A DNA stretch of 64,000 nt from Pirellulales bacterium. Lineage in GTDB: Bacteria; Planctomycetota; Planctomycetia; Pirellulales; Lacipirellulaceae. The position numbers and the translations under genes are program-made. Position 1 is the first letter of the stretch. Every line of letters starts with the position of its first letter. Where the stretch lies: assembly GCA_028279215.1 (NCBI GenBank), contig JANQOF010000055.1, positions 1-64,000 of the forward strand, written 5' to 3'. Below, one piece after another: positions 1-7,640 of this stretch. The notes below the pieces were generated by a model. That model made no database searches and had not been told where the DNA came from. It saw only the letters and a list, made by a program, of their open reading frames with translations.

Positions 1-1102
1 CGGTCGTGTCGGTGGTTCGCCAATCGAGCGCGAGTGTAGGGATCGATCTCAAGTGCTCGGCGGCCGATCTTGGCAATCGACCGACGAGATTATCGGCTAC
101 GACAACCGCCGCGTCGACTTCGCCGCGAGCGAGAACCGCCGCGCACGTCCACTCGTTCGGCCCGTACTGCGGATAACGATGTGCAAGGTTGACGCCCAGC
201 GGGTAACCGGTTTGCCAAGCCAACACGTTCGCGGCGCCGACTTGGTTGCCCGGTCCGCCCGCCGCGATCGCTACCCATCGCGTGTGCGCCGTGAAGTCGG
301 CCATCAACTCCGTAAGCGCCACCTGCAGTTCGCGCGATTGGGCGACTGGTCCGCCGTAGATCGTCGCGCCCAACTTGGCCCGCTTCATGCGATCCACCAT
401 CACGCGCCAGTCGGCAAGTTCGACGCCGGTCTGCCGCCGGACGATCTGGGCGTCGAGCTCAACCCTGTTGATGATGGCCCGCAACACCGAGAGCGCTTCG
501 AAATCGCTACCTGGCGTAATGGTGAAGGCGAGATTGGCTTGTTCGAGGGTATCGGTGGTCGAGTGGTCGATGCCGATTAAGGTGCGAGCGTTCCGCCCAT
601 CGATCCACGGGCTCGATGGCTCGAGCGAGTACCTCTCAAAGTGGCGCGGGTGGGTGTTGGCCAAGTCGACGCCCCATACGAGCACCACATCGGCCCGTTG
701 GGCGACCTCGCCCAACGTTGCTGTAACGCCGCCGATGGTTTGTAGCGCGAGCGTCGATGCGGAGTCGCCGGTTGGGCCAGTCCAATCGACGCAGCCGCCC
801 AGGTTGTCGGCAAGCGCGACGCCGGCGCGAATGGCCTCGGTGGTGGCAAACTGAAAACCGGCAACAAGCGGAAGACGGGCCGACGAAAGAAACTCGGCAG
901 CGTAGGCAAGCGCGTCGCCGAGCGCTACTGGCGCGTCGTCGATGGAGGCGACCGGCGAACCATGGTCGATAGTGGTAAACCACTCATCGCCGATCGCGCA
1001 CGCATTCTCCGCCGTGGATACGGCTCGGGTACCGTCGTTTTGGAGTCGGATGTCGTCGCAGGTGCAGCCGCAAGCGGTGCAAGTCGAAAGCGTGCGTGCC
1101 AT
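1..1102 (-). CDS. fhcB: Formylmethanofuran dehydrogenase / formyltransferase-hydrolase subunit B, 5' part
   Basis: The frame is open from an ATG at 1102 to the window edge, giving 367 residues with no stop, so the C-terminus is outside. Residues 8-18 read CTACGCTCDDI, the N-terminal cysteine cluster of FwdB/FhcB proteins, with a further Cys at 35. HPRHFERY at 151-158 matches the conserved HPRH-RY block of the family. In bacteria the Fhc complex acts with tetrahydromethanopterin in one-carbon transfer, releasing formate from formylmethanofuran, and is known from planctomycetes and methylotrophs. The rest of the fhc genes would lie beyond position 1. Whether the cysteine cluster still holds iron cannot be decided here. 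It is divergent from the RRM gene. Confidence 0.85.
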   Translation of the reverse strand, partial: MARTLSTCTACGCTCDDIRLQNDGTRAVSTAENACAIGDEWFTTIDHGSPVASIDDAPVALGDALAYAAEFLSSARLPLVAGFQFATTEAIRAGVALADNLGGCVDWTGPTGDSASTLALQTIGGVTATLGEVAQRADVVLVWGVDLANTHPRHFERYSLEPSSPWIDGRNARTLIGIDHSTTDTLEQANLAFTITPGSDFEALSVLRAIINRVELDAQIVRRQTGVELADWRVMVDRMKRAKLGATIYGGPVAQSRELQVALTELMADFTAHTRWVAIAAGGPGNQVGAANVLAWQTGYPLGVNLAHRYPQYGPNEWTCAAVLARGEVDAAVVVADNLVGRLPRSAAEHLRSIPTLALDWRTTDTT

Positions 1103-1421
1103 GCGTGAGATTCTCAATTCTCGGTTTTGAAGTTTCAAGATTGGGCAGTCGAACCGGGCGGATTGCCAGCATTCGCGCGCTGCCCCTTTTGGGGGGTGCG
1201 AGATGGCGAATAAATTGTCGTTTCCGCCCACAAATCGGTCAGGCGCGGGGTCAAATCTGGTAAGCTGTTCGGTGCGCTCCCGTAGCCCGGAACGACCTCA
1301 AGATGATTCAGGCGCGACTCTTGAACGCCTGTGCTGCGCGAGCAGGAACTTAGCATCGGCGGCGGCCCGGTCACCTCGTTGGCAGCCATGTCCGCTGCAG
1401 GAACTGTCTTGGAGTTTCGAG
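1103..1421. other. Divergent intergenic region fhcB / RRM gene
   Basis: 319 bp between two divergent genes. It must hold both promoters, but I see no convincing -35/-10 pair. The stretch next to the RRM start is a likely untranslated leader. No RNA gene or repeat recognised. Confidence 0.4.
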
Positions 1422-1712
1422 ATGAAGATTTATGTCGGCAACCTGTCGTACAACACCACACAGGCCACGTTAGAAGAACAATTCGGCGCCTACGGTCAAG
1501 TGGAGGAGGTTGCCATTATCAACGATCGCGAAACAGGCCGACCGCGAGGCTTCGCATTCGTTACCATGGCCAACAACGAAGCGGGGCAACAAGCGATCGA
1601 AGCGATTAACGGCTTGGAGCTGGACGGGCGCACGCTTACCGTCAACGAAGCTCGACCCAAACCGGCCGGCGGTGGTGGCCGTCGTGGCGGTGGCGGCGGA
1701 GGGCGTTGGTAG
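1422..1712 (+). CDS. RRM-domain RNA-binding protein with glycine-rich tail
   Basis: A 96-aa single RNA recognition motif protein of the Rbp type found in cyanobacteria, planctomycetes and other bacteria, thought to bind RNA and often linked to cold response. RNP2 is IYVGNL at residues 3-8 and RNP1 is RGFAFVTM at 42-49; the last aromatic of RNP1 is replaced by Met, as often seen in this group. Residues 82-96 are a Gly/Arg tail ([12 protein letters not shown]). The start at 1422 is chosen because the protein begins directly at the RRM and a GGAG lies 7 nt upstream (1411-1414). A longer in-frame extension upstream has no family support. It stands alone and is followed by a hairpin. Confidence 0.93.
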   Translation: MKIYVGNLSYNTTQATLEEQFGAYGQVEEVAIINDRETGRPRGFAFVTMANNEAGQQAIEAINGLELDGRTLTVNEARPKPAGGGGRRGGGGGGRW

Positions 1713-1730
1713 CCGACGCGCCGCGTCGGC
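1712..1730 (+). terminator. Hairpin after the RRM gene
   Basis: GCCGACGCG and CGCGTCGGC form a perfect inverted repeat starting at the last base of the RRM stop codon. There is no U-tract, so it may be an mRNA-stabilising hairpin instead of an intrinsic terminator. Confidence 0.45.
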
Positions 1731-1874
1731 GCCAGGCTTGGCCCCGCCGTCGAATCAACAGTACTTACCGGAGCTGCCGAGTGCGCATCTTACGCATCTT
1801 GGGCAACCCAACTCGGTACGCATAGCCGCATACAGTGAGCGGCGGACGGCGTCGCAATCTTCTTAGCAAACGCC

Positions 1875-1880
1875 TATAAT
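1875..1880 (+). promoter_or_regulatory. Possible -10 box upstream of the glucan phosphorylase
   Basis: A perfect TATAAT. The hexamer 17 bp upstream (TCGCAA) is a poor -35, so the call rests on the -10 alone. It would give a leader of roughly 120 nt before the ATG at 2007. Confidence 0.35.
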
Positions 1881-2006
1881 GCGGCGGGTTGTGCGGGGGA
1901 CAGGCTCCTCGTGCGCCACATGAGCTTCACGATCTAGCCCATTTTGGCTATCACTGATTGGGTTTTGGCATTCACGCAATCCTCGGCTAACGAAGCGAGT
2001 AAGAAG

Positions 2007-4202
2007 ATGACCCGAGTTGAAAACGGAACTATAGCTGCCATGGAGCGGGTGAATTGGACTGAAATCACCCCGCAAGCCCTCTACAACAAGCTGCAAACAC
2101 TAGCCACTAACCTCTGGTGGAGTTGGCATCCCGAAGTGGTAGCCTTGTTTCGCGACCTCGACCCGGTCCGCTGGCGGCAGATCGACCACAATCCGATTGC
2201 CTTGTTGTCGGAAATGACGCCCGAGATGGTGGCCAAGCGGGCCGGCGAAATGGTGATGTACACGCGCATCAACCAGGCTCACCGCCGGTTGAACGACTAC
2301 CTGGCCGACGTGAAAGATACCTGGGGCGGCAGGCAGGCGGGCGTGCTCGGATCGAAACCGGTTGCTTACTTCTCCGCCGAATTCGGCATCCACGAGTCGG
2401 TGCCCATCTATTCGGGCGGCCTCGGCGTGCTATCGGGCGACCACGTCAAGAGCGCAAGTGGGCTGGGTGTACCGCTAGTCGCCATTGGATTATTCTACGA
2501 CCAAGGTTACTTCAAGCAGCATCTCGATACCGAAGGTTACCAGCAGCAAGAGTATCTCAACACGAAGGTTGAGAACTTGCCGATGCAAGCTGCCACCGGG
2601 CCCGACGGCGAGCCGGTTTCTGTTTCCATCGACACCCGCGACGGCCCGCTACTCGCCAAGGTGTGGCTGATGCATGTTGGCCGCGTGAAGCTGTTCTTGC
2701 TCGATTGCGATGTCGAAGGAAATAGCCCGCACGATCGCGAACTCACGTCTCGCTTGTACGGCGGCGACCGCCGCACGCGCATTCGCCAGGAATTGGTGCT
2801 TGGTGTTGGCGGCGTCAAAGCCCTGCGCGCGCTAGGTATCACGCCCGGATGCTATCACCTGAACGAAGGCCACAGCGCGTTCGCACCGCTTGAGGTGATT
2901 CGCGAGCGGATGCACGGCGACGGGCTGAGTTTCGACGACGCCCTGCGCGACGTCGCCCAGCACACCGTGTTCACGACGCACACACCGGTGCCCGCGGGAC
3001 ACGATCGCTTCGACGCGGCGTTGGTCGAAGAGCACTTGGGCCCGCTACGCGACAAGTTGGGTATTTCGCACGAGCAACTCATGGGGCTGGGCCGTGTCGA
3101 ACCGCAGAACGAGCACGAAACGTTCTGCATGACGGTCATCGGCCTCAAGCTCTCGCGGCGCGCCAACGCGGTAAGCTCGCTTCACGGGCATGTGTCGCGC
3201 CGCATGTGGGCGCACCTGTGGCCATGGCGGGTCGAAGAAGAAATCCCCATCGGGCACATCACCAACGGCGTGCACATCCCCAGTTGGATTGCCCACCCAA
3301 TGCAGCAACTGTACGAACGGCAATTCGGCCCGTCGTGGCGATTGCGTCTCGAGGATTCCGACGCTTGGCGCGAGGTGTACAATCTCGATCCAGGCGAGCT
3401 TTGGGAAACGCACCACGCGCTCAAGAGCCGCTTGCTCGAGTTCGTCAGGCGGCGGCTCAGCCGACAGTGCCGTCGTCGCAACGAAGACGAGGCGGCGGTC
3501 GAAGCGGCCCGTTCAGCGCTCGACCCGAGCGCATTGACTATCGGCTTTGCTCGCCGCTTCGCCACGTACAAGCGGGCCGATTTGTTCCTCAAGAAGCTCG
3601 ATGAGATCGCCCATCTCATCAACGATCCCGGACGCCCGGTACAATTCATCTTCAGCGGTAAGGCTCACCCAGCCGACGAAGGTGGTAAGAGCTTCATCCA
3701 GAAGATCGCAAACCTGAGGCACGATCCACGGTTCGCCGGGCGTGTGGTATTCCTGGAAGATTACGACATCAATGTCGCACGACACTTGGTACAGGGCGTC
3801 GACGTGTGGCTCAACAATCCGCGTCGACCATTGGAAGCTTCCGGCACCAGCGGCATGAAGGTGGTACTCAACGGCGGGCTTAATTGCTCGATCCTCGACG
3901 GTTGGTGGGCCGAAGCTTACAACGGCCGCAACGGATTCGCCATTGGCAACGGCACGCAACACGTCGACGATGCGATTACCGACGAGCGCGACGCCGACAA
4001 CCTCTACAACGTGCTTGCCGAGGAAGTCGTGCCGACGTTCTACGATCGCGATGCCGACGGGCTGCCGTCGGCGTGGATTCAAATGATGATCGAATCGATC
4101 GCCACGTTGGCCGACCGCTTTAGTTCGCACCGCATGGTGGTCGACTACGTCCGTCACTGCTACGTGCCCGCCGCTGGTGGCCGAAGTAGTGCAATGCCGT
4201 AA
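2007..4202 (+). CDS. glgP: Alpha-glucan phosphorylase (GT35, short DUF3417-containing type)
   Basis: A 731-aa enzyme that releases glucose 1-phosphate from glycogen or maltodextrins using pyridoxal phosphate. The PLP site is seen as EASGTSGMK with Lys618 as the expected Schiff-base lysine. The N-terminal NLWWSWHPE block is typical of the bacterial/archaeal short phosphorylases with a DUF3417 domain, and HTPVPAGHDRF and FSAEFGIHESVPIYSGGLG are family blocks. The start is uncertain: ATG 2007 is preferred, ATG 2040 is possible, and a TTG at 1944 seems too far upstream. It appears monocistronic, with a REP-like inverted repeat downstream. The symbol is by family, not proven orthology. Confidence 0.92.
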   Translation: MTRVENGTIAAMERVNWTEITPQALYNKLQTLATNLWWSWHPEVVALFRDLDPVRWRQIDHNPIALLSEMTPEMVAKRAGEMVMYTRINQAHRRLNDYLADVKDTWGGRQAGVLGSKPVAYFSAEFGIHESVPIYSGGLGVLSGDHVKSASGLGVPLVAIGLFYDQGYFKQHLDTEGYQQQEYLNTKVENLPMQAATGPDGEPVSVSIDTRDGPLLAKVWLMHVGRVKLFLLDCDVEGNSPHDRELTSRLYGGDRRTRIRQELVLGVGGVKALRALGITPGCYHLNEGHSAFAPLEVIRERMHGDGLSFDDALRDVAQHTVFTTHTPVPAGHDRFDAALVEEHLGPLRDKLGISHEQLMGLGRVEPQNEHETFCMTVIGLKLSRRANAVSSLHGHVSRRMWAHLWPWRVEEEIPIGHITNGVHIPSWIAHPMQQLYERQFGPSWRLRLEDSDAWREVYNLDPGELWETHHALKSRLLEFVRRRLSRQCRRRNEDEAAVEAARSALDPSALTIGFARRFATYKRADLFLKKLDEIAHLINDPGRPVQFIFSGKAHPADEGGKSFIQKIANLRHDPRFAGRVVFLEDYDINVARHLVQGVDVWLNNPRRPLEASGTSGMKVVLNGGLNCSILDGWWAEAYNGRNGFAIGNGTQHVDDAITDERDADNLYNVLAEEVVPTFYDRDADGLPSAWIQMMIESIATLADRFSSHRMVVDYVRHCYVPAAGGRSSAMP

Positions 4203-4228
4203 ACGGCGCAAGGCTTACATCGACTGTC

Positions 4229-4304
4229 TTGTGGGAGGCCTCTCCGAGGCCGATTACACCCGTAATTGGGCGATAGTCATCGGGCTCGGAGAGCGCTCCC
4301 ACAG
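4229..4304. repeat. Inverted pair of short palindromic units (REP/BIME-like)
   Basis: A unit of the form GTGGGAG-x-CTCTCCGAG-x-CCGAT occurs at 4231-4254 and again in inverted orientation at 4280-4303, so the two can fold into one long hairpin. It lies just after the phosphorylase gene and could stop or protect its mRNA. Such paired units are typical of dispersed REP-type repeats. Confidence 0.6.
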
Positions 4305-4397
4305 CCGCCATCTTCGGAACACCAAGAAGCCCGCAAGTCTCCCTGATGCGCGCATCCGCGTTATTCGCGGGCAATAAAATCTCGAAGGCCACATACT

Positions 4398-4811
4398 ATG
4401 CCCAAAATCCACATCACTACGTGCAGCGACGGCAATCGGCGGCTTGCTTCCACCAATTCGAAGTGGGAACCGATCATGGGCTACAGCCGCGCGGTCCGCG
4501 TCGGCAACTCGATTGCCGTGACTGGAACCGTGGGCGCCAACGACGATGGCACCTACTCCGATTCGATCGCTGAGCAAACCGCCAGGTCGCTCGAAGTCGT
4601 ACGCGACGCCATCGAGGCGCTCGGCGGCAAGCTCGACCAAGTGGTCCGCACCCGCATCTACGTCACCGACGTAAGCCGCTGGGAAGAGGTCGCCAAGGTA
4701 CATGGCCAAGTGTTCGCCGACATCCGTCCAGCGACAACCATCGTGGAAGTCTCACGCTTAATCGACGAAGCGGCGCTGATTGAAATCGAGGCGGACGCGA
4801 TTATTCATTAA
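4398..4811 (+). CDS. Rid-family (YjgF/YER057c/UK114) protein
   Basis: A 137-aa single-domain protein of the Rid superfamily. The pattern GNSIAVTGTVG, then RSLEVVRDAIEALGG, then VVRTRIYVTDVSRWEEV, then TTIVEVSRLIDEAALIEIEA follows the whole fold. True RidA enzymes hydrolyse reactive 2-aminoacrylate and need an arginine in the PARS-type motif before the last strand; here that motif reads PATT, so the arginine is absent. This places the protein in one of the non-RidA Rid subfamilies, whose roles are poorly known. The start has a GAAGG 9-10 nt upstream. It converges on the broken cupin gene. Confidence 0.9.
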   Translation: MPKIHITTCSDGNRRLASTNSKWEPIMGYSRAVRVGNSIAVTGTVGANDDGTYSDSIAEQTARSLEVVRDAIEALGGKLDQVVRTRIYVTDVSRWEEVAKVHGQVFADIRPATTIVEVSRLIDEAALIEIEADAIIH

Positions 4812-4902
4812 TGCCCGGTCAAATGTAAAGTGTCGGGTGAGCCGAACGCGCTAGCGTCGGATACTACATGAAAAACCCGAGGCTAGCTCACATTGCCCTG
4901 CC

Positions 4903-4931
4903 GTAGGCTGGGCGCTCGTCATCCAGCCTAC
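4903..4931. terminator. Hairpin between convergent Rid and cupin genes
   Basis: GTAGGCTGG and CCAGCCTAC form a perfect 9-bp stem with an 11-nt loop, ending 3 bp before the cupin stop codon. It could serve both converging genes. No strong U-tract. Confidence 0.5.
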
Positions 4932-4934
4932 GCA

Positions 4935-5294
4935 TTACTCATCGCGATGCACGGTTGCCGGCGAAAACGCGGGTAGACAAATAGCGACGTACTCGGCGCC
5001 TTCATCTGGCGTACTGTAGCGCACCCACTCCCCTGGTTCGGTAACGATGGCTTGCCCCGCGGCCACGTCGCAGTCACCTCCTTCGAACTCGACGTGAACG
5101 CTGCCCTTCAGCACCACGGTAATCTCCATAAACTCCGGCCGCTGCCCAGGCTCCACTCAGCCCGCAGGCGACGCCATTCGCGCAACGCTCACCTCCGCGT
5201 GCTCGGTATTCACCCGACCAACGTATTCTTCAATCCGCTTAGGCTTATTGCCAGCCGCTTCAATAATCTTAGGGGCTTCGATGATTCGAGGCAT
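4935..5294 (-). pseudogene. Cupin-domain protein gene interrupted by an in-frame TGA
   Basis: Reading from an ATG at 5294 gives MPRIIEAPKIIEAAGNKPKR..., 45 residues ending SPAG, then TGA at 5157-5159, then the same frame continues as VEPGQRPEFMEITVVLKG... to a stop at 4935. Together this is a complete 119-residue cupin resembling small single-cupin proteins in which the sequence runs SPAGWVEPGQ, so the TGA most likely replaces a TGG tryptophan codon. The downstream half keeps the frame and the conserved GEWVRYSTP block, so the mutation (or a sequencing error) is recent. A product starting from GTG 5156 would lack the first strands. No sign of selenoprotein or tryptophan recoding was seen. Confidence 0.75.
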
Positions 5295-5376
5295 TTGAGG
5301 TTTCCGATTCTCAGACCAAACTCGTGATTTGCAATTAAGGTGTGCAGGTTACGTGGGGTGGGTTCACACCAACCGT

Positions 5377-5847
5377 TCATTCTGTTCTCGAGAAGCAAGA
5401 ATAACGCGATGGCCCCCATTCGTCGAAAAACGCACGATCGTCCTGTGGAACCAATATGTTACCGCCATCATGAGGAATGATCTCAAGGTTGCTCAGCGCA
5501 TTCTCCTCGAACATGCCGTCTGCGCTGGTTGTCTTGATCTCAATCTGGTTGTCGATCCTTGTCCAAACGCCCACACAATTGCCATACACACCCCCACAGC
5601 CGGTCCATTGGCATGCGTACTTGCCATCTGCTAACAGTTCGAGATGCAGATTGAACCCAGTTCCATCGCCGCGGTAATAGGCACCCGCAATGTCGTTCGA
5701 GGAGCCCGTCGCAGCAACAACGGTACGCTGAACTCCGTCAGCCGAATCCACGCTGGTAGATTGTTGCGAACCGCTTGGATCGGCCACATGTCCGCACCCA
5801 ACACACGCGACCAGCGCGATCGTCGGAATAACTGTTCGTTGCGACAT
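5377..5847 (-). CDS. Small hypothetical lipoprotein
   Basis: A 156-aa protein not recognised as any family. The N-terminus MSQRTVIPTIALVAC has a short positive region, a hydrophobic core and a lipobox-like LVAC at 12-15 (a second Cys follows at 18), so it is probably an exported lipoprotein. The mature part is Gly- and Asp-rich with a paired-Cys segment, CQWTGCGGVYGNC, suggesting disulfides outside the cytoplasm. ATG 5847 is preferred over a GTG four codons upstream. Base composition is lower in G+C than the neighbouring metabolic genes. Its upstream side contains dispersed repeat copy A. Confidence 0.65.
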   Translation of the reverse strand: MSQRTVIPTIALVACVGCGHVADPSGSQQSTSVDSADGVQRTVVAATGSSNDIAGAYYRGDGTGFNLHLELLADGKYACQWTGCGGVYGNCVGVWTRIDNQIEIKTTSADGMFEENALSNLEIIPHDGGNILVPQDDRAFFDEWGPSRYSCFSRTE

Positions 5848-5892
5848 GGCGATTCGCACTTACATGGGTGTCCGCACCCATCTTACACCCAA

Positions 5893-5946
5893 GCCAAGAG
5901 TGGCGGTAGAAATCGCAACTGTATTTGGTCTAATGAATGGTTAGCC
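5893..5946 (+). repeat. Dispersed 50-55 bp repeat, copy A
   Basis: 54 bp beginning GCCAAGAGTGGCGGTAGAAA and ending in TTAGCC, with the core ATTTGGTCTAATG. It matches copy B (7255-7309) at most positions and more weakly copies C (35916) and D (59664). It lies between the lipoprotein and methyltransferase genes. Confidence 0.7.
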
Positions 5947-6060
5947 AGCGAGTGCGACTATTGGCTTGCCTAGCCGTGTTGAATCATAGGTGCGAAAGTT
6001 ACTTCCAGGCGAGCCGGCAATGGCATGCGGCGATGTTCCTCGTTGTTAGGAGAAGCGATC

Positions 6061-6858
6061 ATGACCACTTCGCCTAAATCTAAGATGCCTCCCGATCATA
6101 AGATGCCCGGTCACTGGCTGCTAGCCAAAATGGGCAAACGTGTACTCAGGCCTGGTGGGTTGGAGTTAACACGTCGGCTGCTAGATGAATTGGCGATAAC
6201 TGCTGACGACGACGTTGTGGAGTTTGCTCCAGGGCTTGGCGTGACGGCCAAAATGACCCTTGGTCGTCGTCCCCAGTCTTACACTGCGATCGAACGCGAC
6301 GAAAAGGCCGCTAAGACCATGGATCGTCTGGTGACGCGTGCGAGTGATCGCTGCGTAAAGGGCACGGCTGCCGAAACCGGTCTTGACGATCAAGTGGCAA
6401 CCGTGGTGTACGGCGAAGCTATGCTCTCGATGCAGCCGCAACAAGAGAAGCAGCGCATTGTCGGCGAAGCCGTAAGACTGCTGAAGCCTGGAGGACGCTA
6501 TGGTATCCATGAATTGTGTCTAGTGCCTGACGATGCCGACAACACAGTTCGCGACGGCATCGAGCGTGGTATGTCGGACGAAATCCACGTTGGTGTTCGA
6601 CCGCTTACAATGCAGGAGTGGCGGCAGCTATTCGAAGAGGCTGGCCTCACGGTCACGACAGAGCAAACAGCTCCCATGCACTTACTCGAGCCGATCCGCC
6701 TCGTACAGGATGAAGGCGTGCTAAGAGCATTGCGCTTTGCCTTTAACGTGGCCACACATGCGGCGGCCAGGAAACGCGTGCTTGCGATGCGAAGTGTATT
6801 TCGCAAGTATGGAGAGCACTTGCGTGCATTGATGCTGGTTGGACGCCGCCCGGAGTAA
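6061..6858 (+). CDS. Class I SAM-dependent methyltransferase
   Basis: A 265-aa methyltransferase. Motif I is EFAPGLG at residues 54-60 and the acidic end of strand 2 is AIERD at 76-80, both expected for S-adenosylmethionine binding; VRLLKPGGRYGIHEL is the post-III region. The substrate cannot be read. ATG 6061 is chosen because AGGAGA lies 8-9 nt upstream; an upstream ATG at 6025 has no such site. It is followed after 50 bp by a small cupin gene on the same strand, probably co-transcribed. The pair lies between two direct copies of a 54-55 bp repeat, and its codon use looks less G+C-rich than the flanking genes, which suggests it was acquired. Confidence 0.88.
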   Translation: MTTSPKSKMPPDHKMPGHWLLAKMGKRVLRPGGLELTRRLLDELAITADDDVVEFAPGLGVTAKMTLGRRPQSYTAIERDEKAAKTMDRLVTRASDRCVKGTAAETGLDDQVATVVYGEAMLSMQPQQEKQRIVGEAVRLLKPGGRYGIHELCLVPDDADNTVRDGIERGMSDEIHVGVRPLTMQEWRQLFEEAGLTVTTEQTAPMHLLEPIRLVQDEGVLRALRFAFNVATHAAARKRVLAMRSVFRKYGEHLRALMLVGRRPE

Positions 6859-6908
6859 ATGACCGCAACTGGTACTGGTACGTAAGTGAAACTGAGAGAA
6901 GATCCAAA

Positions 6909-7229
6909 ATGAACTTCAAAGCCATCGCCAATCTTGTGAACGATATTGAGTTTTCGCCAGATAGCACGGTCAGTAAGACCGTGCATCAAGACGACCTACT
7001 GAAGGCGGTGCTGTTTGGCTTCGCGGCAGGTCAAGAGTTGTCGGAGCATACCGCGTCCATGCCAGCTATCCTCTATTTCCTGGATGGCAACGCACGTGTC
7101 ACGCTCGGCGAGGAGTCGCTGGAAGTCGGGCCTGGCGCGTTCATTCACATGGATGCTCAGCTGCCACATAGCATTACCGCGTTAGAGCCGACTCGAATGC
7201 TCTTGCTGCTGCTGAAAAACGGAAAATAG
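6909..7229 (+). CDS. Small single-domain cupin protein
   Basis: A 106-aa beta-barrel cupin. The first cupin motif is recognisable around GQELSEHTASMPAILYFLDG and the second around GAFIHMDAQLPHS. Only one histidine of the usual HxH pair is present in motif 1, so metal binding is uncertain. A purine-rich GAGAGAAG lies upstream of the ATG. It follows the methyltransferase gene by 50 bp; the two may act on the same small molecule, but the sequence does not say which. Confidence 0.8.
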   Translation: MNFKAIANLVNDIEFSPDSTVSKTVHQDDLLKAVLFGFAAGQELSEHTASMPAILYFLDGNARVTLGEESLEVGPGAFIHMDAQLPHSITALEPTRMLLLLLKNGK

Positions 7230-7254
7230 GCGCAAGCCCCACGTCCGTCAAACT

Positions 7255-7309
7255 GGCCAAAAACGGCAGTAGAAATCGCGATCCCATTTGGTCTAATGGA
7301 TGGTTGGCC
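7255..7309 (+). repeat. Dispersed 50-55 bp repeat, copy B
   Basis: 55 bp running from GGCCAA to TTGGCC, so the ends are perfect 6-bp inverted repeats. The interior contains GGCAGTAGAAATCGC and ATTTGGTCTAATGG. Same orientation as copy A; the two bracket the methyltransferase-cupin pair. It begins 25 bp after the cupin stop. Confidence 0.7.
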
Positions 7310-7400
7310 TGAGGTCCACTGCGGGCTGGTTATGCCTCACTGCTGGGCAAGCCAGCAGTAGCACGTGGCAACTGGTGCCGAATCGGATTAAAGCCCCAAC

Positions 7401-7517
7401 TGTGGCAAAAGGTGTGGCAAAACTGCCCCTGCCTAGGCCGGATGAGATTTCGAATTCGCTGTGATTTACGATGTTTTTTGCAATCGACGTTGACAGATCG
7501 ATGGGAGTTTTGCCACA
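7401..7517. promoter_or_regulatory. TGTGGCAAAA decamers upstream of the acyl-CoA dehydrogenase-like gene
   Basis: The decamer TGTGGCAAAA is repeated in tandem at 7401-7410 and 7413-7422 (12-bp period) and occurs inverted at 7508-7517. The rest of 7310-7640 holds no gene. The arrangement could be a set of protein-binding sites controlling the gene at 7641, but no regulator is known for this sequence. Confidence 0.35.
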
Positions 7518-7640
7518 GTCGATCGTTTTTTTGCCAAAACGGACCGGGGTTAAACTACAACTAGTAGCAGGCAAACAAGTTACGACAATTGCAATTGCCA
7601 CATGCGACTTAACTGGGGCAAAAGCGATCGCGAACCGACC

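Noticed and set aside
1944..2006. TTG 1944 as the start of the glucan phosphorylase
   Set aside because: The added residues have no family counterpart; ATG 2007 or 2040 is closer to the conserved N-terminus.
5157..5159. TGA in the cupin gene as a selenocysteine or recoded tryptophan codon
   Set aside because: No hairpin resembling a SECIS follows it, other genes in the window use TGA as a normal stop, and relatives have Trp, not Cys, here.
5893..7309. Integron attC sites flanking the methyltransferase-cupin pair
   Set aside because: The repeats lack RYYYAAC/GTTRRRY cores and the two-stem attC layout, and no integrase gene is in the window.
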